Assembly (NCBI GenBank): GCA_024195585.1
Contig: SWBL01000046.1
Coordinates: 144,829 to 208,828 of the forward strand
DNA length: 64,000 nt
Source: Aureobasidium sp. EXF-3400
Lineage: Eukaryota; Ascomycota; Dothideomycetes; Dothideales; Saccotheciaceae
Direction: 5' to 3'
The position numbers were made by a program, and so were the translations under genes. The notes beneath the pieces were generated by a model. It did no database searches and had not been told where the DNA came from. It saw only the letters and a program-made list of their open reading frames with translations. Shown here piece after piece: positions 21,153 through 30,657 of the stretch. The stretch's first letter is position 1. Each line of letters starts with the position of its first letter.

Positions 21153-23128
21153 ATGGCATACTCACGCATTGAGCCTGACCGTCCTATCCCTCGACTGTCT
21201 GTTGATCTTGCCCAAGATGCACACATCAGCTATGAAGGTGATCAGTGGCTTCCAGGACATTCCGGTATGTGATCAGGTTGAACCATCATGCAAAGCTGAT
21301 ATTCGTATAGCTTCGTCAAGTGCCGTGACTGCTGTTGAGGTACAAGCTGCTATTGACGATACTCGGGACCGTCAAGAGAGTACCCCCGTCAAGCATGACT
21401 TTACTACGATTGAGCTTGAACAAACAACTGTGGATGGTCCTGTGAAGTCCGCACCTGACAACTTTATAAGATCATGGTGGCGTGAGATCTTGGCTATCAT
21501 GCTCAGTATTGCTTCACTTTTGTCTACTGCTGGAGTCTTATTTGCATATCAGAATCAGCCTCTTTCTTCATGGAAGTTCCGCTACCTACCCAATACGGTT
21601 GTCTCTCAACTGATCACCATCTCTCGGAGTGCTCTCATGCTTTCGACAGCAAGCTGTGTCAGTCAACTTTTCTGGCTGCACATTAAAGAGAAACCTCGGG
21701 CATTATCTGAGCTTCAAGCTTTCGACGACGCTAGCAGAGGCCCCGCCGGCGCAATTGCTATGCTTGCATTTCCTACAAGATATCGAATTCCCGCTCTCAT
21801 TGGCTCACTGATCACGAGTGCTACTCTGTTGATGGAACCTTTTGGTCAACAGGTACTTCAGTTTCCACTCCGAGAAGATACAGTCAAGGGCAATGCGACA
21901 TTTCCAACTACCCAGATGTACGCACCTGTGCCTGAAGCAGTGACTTCTGGTATGTCATAGAGTTACCATTTGACAATAGCACGCTGCTGATATTCTCAAA
22001 GCCGCCCAAAGCCTCAGCAGCGACCTTACGTTGGACAGCCAGACTCAAGCAGCTATCGTGAACAGTGTATTCGGTGTACCTTCAGCGAACTCTTTCACAT
22101 GTCTCACCAATTCCACCTGTTCATGGAGTGATGCTGCAACTTTGGCAGTCTGCTCAATGTGTACCAATGTTACAGCCGCTACGAAAGTAAGCTGCACAGG
22201 CCCTGAGCATATAGGGAGTATTTGCAACTACACTACGCCTGGCGGTTATGCACTCCAAACGAGGTCTGATGATACCAGCATGGAGCAAACGTACATGACG
22301 AGGCTGAATACAACCACTTTGGGAGATAATTCTGGAGGCCCTAATTTGATAGGGTTTGCGACGGTGATCGAGGACCTTGACCAGGCACCGAGCATCACTG
22401 AGTGTAGTCTCTCTTGGTGTGCGAAAGTCTATCGAGACACAGCTGCCCAAGGGTCATTGTTCTTCACTCAGATCGACAACTACCCTTTGGTCTATAAAGG
22501 AGCCTACTCTGTGGTCTATGATGGGCTCGAAGGACCTGAATATGGTATATACGAGGCTGGTTCGGGGTTTCCAACTTCATTGAATGCAACTTTCACCATT
22601 CAATTAGCGAACACGGGTTCGCTAACGACATTTCTCGCAGGTCTCTTGAGTACTGGAGTCGTGATGGAAGACCGTGGAATACAGTCTGGTAGTGCATACG
22701 TGTTCTCTATTGGCACTGCAATGTTGAGCAATCCATCCATCCCATATATGGCGGAGAACATTGCCGCTGGCTTAACTAACTCCATCCGAAATCTGACGAA
22801 CCTGACAGACAACTATATCATACAAAACCACGGTGACTCGATCATCCAAGTACAGTACATAGATGTTCGATGGGCATGGTTGTCTTTACCTGCAAGCGTT
22901 ATACTCCTCGGCCTTCTGCTTCTCTTGATCACTATGGTTGAGAGTCATCGAGCAAAGGCTCTAGTCTGGAAATGCTCTCCTCTGGCACTCTTGTTTCACC
23001 CTTTGCAGGGATGGACCAATGGGGTACTGGATCATAGTAGCAAAAGCGAGATGCAGAAGTGTGCAAAGAGTATGCGAGGACAGCTGTTGCCTGGCGATGA
23101 TGCTGGTCTCAGGATTGTCAAGTCGTAG
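21153..23128 (+). CDS. DUF3176 multi-pass membrane protein
   Basis: The spliced model has three exons (21153-21264, 21311-21949, 22002-23128) and 625 residues. The first exon (MAYSRIEPDRPIPRLSVDLA) is in another frame and joins through a GTATGT...TAG intron. The second intron (21950-22001) is less certain because its acceptor is AAAG, but it is the only one that keeps frame. The DUF3176 core reads SWWREILAIMLSIASLLSTAGVLFAY, then LPNTVVSQLITISRSALML and CVSQLFWLHIKEKPRALSELQAFDDASRGP. A hydrophobic helix follows near ALIGSLITSATLLMEPFGQQ. A large, glycosylation-site-rich outer loop with paired Cys comes next, and a last helix is at WLSLPASVILLGLLLLLITMVE. Function is unknown; members are plasma-membrane-like and abundant in accessory fungal regions. 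Confidence 0.85.
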
Positions 23129-23566
23129 AATGGTTGTTTGCCTGTTGTATACAGCTTCTGATGTCTCCGAGTATCAGGATATCTTGTACGTAGTTGAACT
23201 TTATGACCATACTTTTCTCAAGTGTCGCATTCAATCTGAGTGCCTGAAGTATAGTAGATCTTTGGCAACATGGTACTTACCGACAAGGTGGTTGCTAGGA
23301 CTTGTGCGTGCTCGAGGCTTGCATGTTGGCTTGAGGGTTTCAGCTCTGAACAACACTTCTCAGACAGCGATGAAGCATCTTGCTAGTTTCTTGGCTGCAT
23401 GCTACTTTTGCGAGGTAATTACTATAATTATTAGTCCGAGGCAAGTGCATTCCACTAATCCGGTCGACCCCGCAATCATCCTTCATGCTTACACCAAGCT
23501 GGTTCTCCAAGACCATTGCACCTTCCTGACTTGCTGTGGACTACTTTCCTGACAAGACAATCCAAC
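23129..23566. other. Intergenic region
   Basis: No gene is supported. It carries the 3' end of the DUF3176 gene and the promoter of the hydrolase gene. An AT-rich patch lies at 23415-23435. Confidence 0.5.
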
Positions 23567-24582
23567 ATGCGTGAAGATATCTCCTTCCAGACCTCCGACA
23601 ATGTCACACTTCGCGGATGGTTTTATAAACCTTCCGAAACAAATGGCCCTCTGCCTTGTCTCGTCATGGCGCACGGCTTCTCGGCTTTGAAGGAAATGGA
23701 CTTGAACACTTTCGCCGAGCACTTTATTGCTCATCTTCCCATCACTTGTTTGGTCTATGATAATCGCGGATTTGGAGACAGCGATACTAAAGAAGGACAA
23801 CCTCGGCATGAGATCATCCCCGCACAGCAGACTAGCGACTACTCGGATGCTATCACTTATGCCCAATCAAGATCTGAAGTCAACAAGGACAAGATCGGTA
23901 TTTGGGGTAGCTCCTATAGTGGAGGACATGTCCTCTGGGTTGGAGCTATTGACAGAAGAGTCAAGGCGGTTATGAGTCAAGCCCCTCTTGTTGATGGTTG
24001 GGCCAACTTTCATCGCCTGATCCGACCGGACTTCGTAGCCGGACTGAACGCAATGTTTCAAGATGGTCAGTATGCCAGCGGCTATGAGTATGGACACAGC
24101 TGATCTCAAGTGCTAGACCGTCATTCACGAGCAGCCGGCAAACCTGCCGCAGTAATTCCCGTCGTGGATGCTGATCCCACAAAGCCATCCGCTCTACCCA
24201 CTCCCGACAGTTTCCACTTCTTCACAGCATGGGCTGAAAAAAGCAACTGGAAGAATGAAGTAACCGCAAAGTCGTAAGTCACTCATCCTTGTTGGTGCTG
24301 CAGCTTGTTAACAAAGTCATATCGTTCAGCATCGAAGCTTTCCGGGAATACTTGCCATCGGCACATATACATCATATCTCTCCAACACCGCTGTTGATGA
24401 CTGTGGCAGATAATGATGTCTTGACACCAACGGATCTTGCTTTAGAAGCTTATAGCCGAGCACTGGAGCCGAAGAGGTTGCATCTCTTGCCCGGAGGACA
24501 CTTTGAAGCCTACTCTGGTCCCAATTTTGAGAAGAACGCGAAGGTGCAGACTGAGTTCTTACAAACGCACTTATGCTCGTAG
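23567..24582 (+). CDS. Alpha/beta hydrolase of the dienelactone-hydrolase/S15-like group
   Basis: Three exons (23567-24065, 24117-24273, 24330-24582) give 302 residues. The first intron uses the donor GTCAGT and removes an apparent stop; the second uses GTAAGT and a CAG acceptor. Both junctions restore frame exactly. Order of motifs: FQTSDNVTLRGWFYKP, then the oxyanion region VMAHGFSALKEMDL, then YDNRGFGDSD, the nucleophile elbow IGIWGSSYSGGHVL, the acid-bearing segment TPLLMTVADNDVLTP and the catalytic His in LLPGGHFEAY. This resembles fungal hydrolases annotated as polyketide transferase or X-Pro dipeptidyl-peptidase-like. No signal peptide is present, so it is probably cytosolic. No biosynthetic gene cluster surrounds it. 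Confidence 0.85.
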
Positions 24583-24774
24583 TGGTCGTAGTCTGCTGCC
24601 ATTCCTGTACGTTGTTGCTTTTTTTCCCCCCTTTTTTCTGTGGATGACCTTTACTGTTGTGTACATCCTTGCTTTGTCTGTCACTGAGCCCTTCGTGGCC
24701 TGATCAAGGGAGTCAGTCAATCGAGCGACCTGTCATTCTGAACTTTTACATACTCAACACATGCGGCTTGTCAA

Positions 24775-27700
24775 CTAAGATGTATCGGCTCTACTAGTAG
24801 ATGATATCGCGTTGCTGTATGTAGCACCGATCGTGCATTGTGGGCCCCACAAGTATGCAACCATGGCTAAATAAGAATTTGGATTAGCGTCTGCATCGAC
24901 ACAGTCAAGTGCAGTACAGCCAAAATTATCGAAGATAGTTATGTCAGCATTTGCTTGAACGAGTGTCTTGACAATTTCGATGTGCCCATGTTCAGCGGCA
25001 AAGTGAAGTGCAGTACGCCCACAGTTGTCAAGGATAGTTATGTCAGCATTCGCTTGAATGAGGGTCTTAACGACTTCAGAGTGCCCACTTCCAGCAGCAT
25101 AGTGAAGTGCAGTCCGACCCAACATGTCCGTAGTATTGACACCGGCGCCAAGGTCAAGGCAATGTTTTGTGACCGTCTGATCGCCACATTCTGCCCCCCA
25201 ATGTAGCAGGATCTTCTCGCTTGCGTGTTGGTCTCTCTCGGCAACCATTTCCACCTGTATATGAGATGACCAGGACGGCGATATTGGGGTGCGTTTGTAG
25301 AGGTAGAAGTGGAAGAGGCTCTCAGCAGTGAGATGTGCTCCCTTGTCAAGCAGCATTTGCACTATCTTGTCGTGGCCCCATTCAATAGCTGCTTTCAGTG
25401 AGCTTTCATATTGTCCACTCTGAACAATCACGTCGGCGTTACGGTCAAGCAGCATTTGCACTATCTTGTCGTGGCCAGAAGCCGAGGCTGCTTGTAATGC
25501 ATAGCCACGATATTGTATACTCTGATCGTCGACGTCGGTGTTACGGTCAAGCAGCATTTGCACTATTTTGTCGTGGCCAAATTCACAAGCTTCTCGTAAC
25601 GCGCGGCCATAAAACCCACTCTGAGCGTTCACATCGACGTCGTGGTCGAACAGCATTTGCACTATCTTGTCGTGGCCGTTCTTAGCAGCGGCTCCGGGTG
25701 CGCTGCCAGAATATCCACCCTGTGCGCTGACGTCGGCGTTACGTTCAAGCAGCATTCGCACTATCTTGTCGTGGCCTTTTGCAGAAGCTGCTTGTAGTGC
25801 GCTGCCATAAGGTCCGCCCTGAGAGTTGACGTCGGCATTACACTCTAGTAGCATCTGTACTACTTCATTGCGGCCTTTTGCAGAAGCTGCTTGCAGTGCG
25901 TTGCCATAGTGTCCACCCTGAGCGTTGAAGTCGGCCTCGCGCTCTAGAAGCATCTGTACTACCTTGACATGGCCTTCTGTAGCAGCTGCTTGCAGTGCGT
26001 TACCATAATGTCCACCCTGAGCGTTGACGTTGGCGTCATGCTCTAGCAGCATTTGTACAACTTTGTCGCGGCCTTCTGCAGAAGCTGCTTGCAGTGCGTT
26101 GGCGTGGTATCCACCCTGCATGTTGACGTCTGCACCCTTCTGAAGCAGCTTCTCCACCATCTCGCCTCGACCGACCAACAAACAAAGTACTGTCTCTCCG
26201 CCTACACCTTTCACATTCACGTTGATCCGATCAAAGTCGAGTAGCAAATGTACAATGTCAAAATGTTTCCGGAATATTGCCAAAGACAGGGCTGTGAGTC
26301 CAGTTTCTTCTGTTGAATTGGGATCGACGCCCTCAATAGACAGTAGGAATACCACCTTCTCGGTTAAGCCAGCATAGGCCGCAGCACGCAGATCTGCATT
26401 GAGTTGATGATTTTCTTCGATCTGACGTTTTCCTAGCACAGTTTGCTGTTCTTCATAGCTAGGCGGATCGGGGGTGCCAACGCGCATTCCTCTTCCAGGA
26501 GTTCCCGCCTTTGCTGTGCCTGTACTGCTTCCAGCAAGTACGACCCTCTTGTGATGCTGCTGCATTCTCTCAAGCTTTTCGGAAACTTCTTTCGAGTAAG
26601 ACGTGATTGCCGCAACCTCAGGATCGAATTGTCCGTAAAGATCTTCAGCCAGCCTCAGAGCAGTTTCCAGAATCTCGATGCATGAGTCAAAGTCAGCCGA
26701 TCTGTAACGGACCACAGCCAGTCCTTCTAAAAGCATCAGATCCACTTGAGATTTCGGCCATTCCGCTACTCCTGTGGTTCGTCGATACTCGATGGCGACT
26801 GTGAAGTCTCGGTCAGCTTCCGCCAGTAGGCCACAGGAGAGGTTAATCTCAGCGAGCTTGACGACAAGCTCAGCATATTGTCGGCAGTACCTGCCAAAAG
26901 GAGGTAGTGTTTGATTTGCAGGTACTTTTCTGTGTACAAGAGCGACACATCGTTTGAGAGGTGCAAGAAACGCTCGATCAAGAGTACGTCTTTGTTGTAA
27001 AGTATCAAGTGAGGGCCTGGAACATGTTAGTAAACTAGAGACGGACATATAACAGCCACTCACGTTGTCTGCTCATCATAGTTCAGGGTAGCAGCAACTA
27101 ATCCTCTGGTTGCTTGTAGTAGCCAAACCTGTTTCCCTTGCAATAAAGTTCGTAAAGACCAGTCGCGAATAGCTCTATGAAGCGTATTTGATCTGTAAGG
27201 ATGATCTCGGTCAGAATCCTGCTTGACTAAACAAGCATTTGCAAGGTGTGAGAGTGCGAACTGGAGCGCTTCTGGAGTACTCAAGGCTTCAACTAGATGT
27301 TGAGATTCCTGATCATCTTCTGATTGTATCTCAGGCAGGAAGCGCTGGTATTGATTCAAGAACGTTGTTGGGATCTTCCATGTCCCTAAGATCGCTAGGA
27401 AGATAAGTAGTGCACCGGCTTCTGGATACTTGCTCTTTACATTCTCAAACAGCATGTCGAAGACTGTAATGATAGAGCGGTCTTTATCGTACGAGAGGAT
27501 GCCCCTCTCGGGATATTTCTCCAGTAACCATCTATAACGCTCTTGATAGGATTTCAGGAATTGTTCAGGTGAGAGGAATGTTCGTATCAGTACGCCAGCG
27601 TGTTCGATAGCCAGAGGAACTCCATGCAATTCTTTGACTATCTGTGTTGCCCAGTCTGATAAGCTGTTAGAAACTAAGGTCAAGTAGCAGAGACACTGAT

Positions 27701-29519
27701 TGTACAAACCCGTTTTTGGCGTTGCCGGATTACTAACGATCTTCAGCAGCAGCTGACATCCGCTGTCTTCGTCCAAGCGATCGATCTCTAAGCTTTTCCG
27801 AATATGAAACACTTCTGATGCGTTCGCTCATGTGCTCGTGACGATTATCGATCCATGGGTACAGCTGGGGATGCACGCTCTGAAGTCATGCTCACTTGGA
27901 TCGTCTACACTGTCGATGACTAGAAGCCAAGGAGAGCTTCGAGCGTCACATAGTTTGGCGACCACCAGTTTTTGAGGAGTGGCTGTAGAGGATGTCGGCG
28001 CAGTATTGTCTGACCATTTGGACAACAGATCTGCAGCTTCGGCAAATGTCGCTTCCAGATCTTGCGCATTTGAAGCATTTATCCAGACAATGGCTTTGTA
28101 AGGGTTTCCGTATCTTTCGATGTATTGAAGTGCAAGTTGAGTTTTTCCCGAACCTCCGATACCGTACAGGACCAGACCCTTCTCCTTTTTCCCAGGGGTT
28201 TCGGGATGAAGAGCTTCGGCCATTTTCTGTAGTTCTTCTTCGCGGCCACAGAATGTATCAGTACGCGAGGGCATGTCACTCCTCAAGAGTATATCCCATG
28301 CTTTCTGAGTGGTGCCTGACATTTCCTCGAATCAGCTCCAGGCGTTTATATGCTCTCAAATCGCTGACCATGGCTAGGATCTTCGATATGACTCTGAGTC
28401 TTGTTGGACCTACCTACCTAAACCTGCTCTAACCAATTCCTCCAGTGCATCCTTGACTGGCTCATATCTTTGATTCTCTGATGCCGAAAATTTGCAGATA
28501 GTAACGTGGTTCGATCCAAGCAGTGGCAGAGCAAGCTCATTTGGAAGGTTCATCGTTGAAGAGCTTTCATCAACAACCTGAAGACGGCAAGTCAGTTGTA
28601 GTGCTAAACGCCGGTAGGTTTATAACACTTACTATCACATTTCCAAGTCTGTCAGTCTCATAAAAGGTTCGGATCTGCAACGATGTAGCTCTGTGCACGA
28701 AACCTCTGCTGATTCGCACGCAGTCTGCGGACTTGGTCTCTAAGCTTCCCAGAATTTTTGAATTGCCTCGTAAGCCAAGAGTGACGTATGGAACCATCCG
28801 AGCTGGAAACTTGGCCCAGTATGCAGAGTCTGCTCCGCCATGAGGAACACCAAGGAAGAGACAACCTTTGATGTTTTCCAGAAGTTCGTTGTATCGATTG
28901 CTGTGATTCCAGGCTTCAATCATGGCTTGTTTGACTACCAAGCCACCAAGGCTATGCGCAATGAATATGATCGGACGACTTTTTTCCTCTGGTGTTTTCC
29001 TCTTCCCAAGCAGCCTTTCGAGCAGCATGCTTGCGGCATGATCGATGGTAGCAACGGACTTGCTGAACACAATAGCAGAATCATATCCGTACGAGAAGAT
29101 TCGTGCGCGTACACCGATACGACTGAGATCGACCGGAATCCTATCTCGAAGGAACATGGGATCATCGTGCGAGGTTCCAGCATTCCATGTGTTCTCCCAA
29201 TGTCCCATAAGTCCGTGGACAGCGACAATACTGATGAAGCGTCAGATTAATTCTCAAGGGATCTGCGGGAGCTTACACACTCGACCTGATGCATCGATTG
29301 CTCGTCGGCGAACCCTTCGTTTCCAGCTTTTGCGTCTGGTATCTCGAACAATCCATAGTTCTCTTCTGACAGAGTGGTCTATCACCTTTGTTAATTTCCG
29401 TGAGGTCGGGTCCTCGAGGTCATCGGTCATACTTGCTGTCCTTGGGAGCCCGCTTGAGCCGGAGGTGTCTCTGCTCTTGCCGATTTCGGGCGTTGAGTCA
29501 GTTTCCGAAAAAGCGACAT
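24775..29519 (-). CDS. NOD-like receptor: SesB-like esterase, NB-ARC, TPR-like, ankyrin repeats; interrupted by one in-frame TGA
   Basis: My exon model is 29519-29433, 29378-29281, 29230-28633, 28577-28418, 28315-27064 and 27016-24775, about 1,460-1,480 codons. The first two exons are in frames hidden behind other open frames. The exon 4/5 junction (102-nt intron) is the least certain. The N-terminal esterase-like effector has VDIVAVHGLMGHWENTW, FSYGYDS, nucleophile IFIAHSLGGLVVK and FLGVPHGGADS. The NB-ARC has the P-loop GIGGSGKTQLAL (28163-28140), Walker B WLLVIDSVDD and the GSIIVTST motif. Right after that motif a TGA at 27830-27828 interrupts an otherwise continuous frame that resumes as EVFHIRKSLEIDRLDEDSG. 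Then follow a winged-helix-like region, TPR-like helices and about 13 ankyrin repeats. Such fungal NLRs act in heterokaryon incompatibility or innate immunity. The single stop may be a null allele or a sequence error. Confidence 0.82.
25321..26115 (-). repeat. Eight-copy ankyrin-repeat array of 99-nt units inside the NLR
   Basis: Eight tandem units follow one another, seven of exactly 33 residues and one of 34. The shared core GHDKIVQMLLxRNADVxxQ recurs almost unchanged, and variation is concentrated at the start of each unit (GGYHANALQ, GGHYGNALQ, GGPYGSALQ and so on). Further, less similar ankyrin repeats lie on both sides. Confidence 0.93.
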
Positions 29520-30657
29520 ACTTTTCAGGACGAGAGGGATCTAAGCAGGCGAATAGAACGAACAATATAAGCAGCTTTACAAGTTATGCCTGAGGAGTCT
29601 GGGGCGAGATTTAATCGACGGTTCCTGCTCTGTTCGTAGGAGGCTGTGCACTATAGAGACGTATTTTGTACAGCCTTCGAATCCGCGGTAAAGTTTTTTA
29701 GGGAGTAAATCGACTGGAGGGACAAAGCTGAAGAGTCAGGCTCAGGTGCAGCAGGTGCAGCAGGTGCGGGGTCACAGAAGGAGTTGCAGAAGCCACCAGC
29801 ATGCAAATGACTGTCGACTGGTAGGCGATAAGCCGTGCAGCTTTGTGCAGCTGCTGCAGTCAGACTGCCCGCAGACTCCGCCACAGCGAACTCGATTGAG
29901 CAGCTGCAATTGCAAAACTACTGGAGGGCCGAGGCTTGCAGCCGGAAGAGCAAAGGCGTCTTAGGAGGCGCCGTCGCTCTCCATTGGGACTGTCATTCCA
30001 TTCCCTGCTATCGAGCGAATGCATCTCAACACCCGACTCGAGCTTCTGAGGACTGATGTTATTGGGCATGCTCCAAGGCTTGGCAGATGACTAATGCTAT
30101 CTGACAGGACAACCCTGTCTAAATTTTGGAATATCAAGAGCTTTTTAACTAGATTATCTGTAAGAAGATTTGGAATAACATGAAGTGGCGCAGATTCTTT
30201 TTGCATGGCTAAGCTAATGTGGTTCTTCTCACGCAGCTACAAGTCATGCAGAATCAGAGCGGCCTACGTAGGATCGTAGGATCCAGTTCCGGACATATAG
30301 ATCTACTCTGGCTTGCAATCTCAGCCTTGCTTACACCGATACCTTGCACAAGACAAAACTCAAGCGATAGCGTGTCGCAAGCCTCGTCTTCGTGGGATGC
30401 TCAACACATGGCGCACACGATCATAACCTCAGAGGCGCCGCTGTGCATGTTCCTTCATCGAAAAGAAAGTCGCTCAAAGCGCATGGCACGATAAGTAGCT
30501 TCCGTTTTTGGTAGCCTTGTTCGAACATGACCGCTCCATACACCGGTAAGAACAGTATATATCCGGAGTTCAGCACAGCTCTGAGGCTTTCATCCTTTCT
30601 GAAGACTCTTGCTAGGTTGTTTGGCGGGAGGCCTTGTCACTAGCACTTTTTCAAGAC
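29520..30657. other. Gene-free stretch of 1.1 kb between divergent accessory genes
   Basis: It contains the upstream regions of the NLR and of the DUF3433 pseudogene. A CAG/CTG-rich patch with repeated gtgcagcag lies at about 29740-29870. No coding frame is supported. Confidence 0.5.

Noticed and set aside
16939..24582. Secondary-metabolite gene cluster around the dioxygenase and hydrolase
   Set aside because: No polyketide synthase, peptide synthetase, terpene cyclase, transporter or cluster regulator is present.
27060..28322. Treating the NLR pieces as separate genes
   Set aside because: The two NB-ARC segments are in the same frame with one TGA between them, and the other pieces join through consistent introns. 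A single broken gene is the simpler reading.
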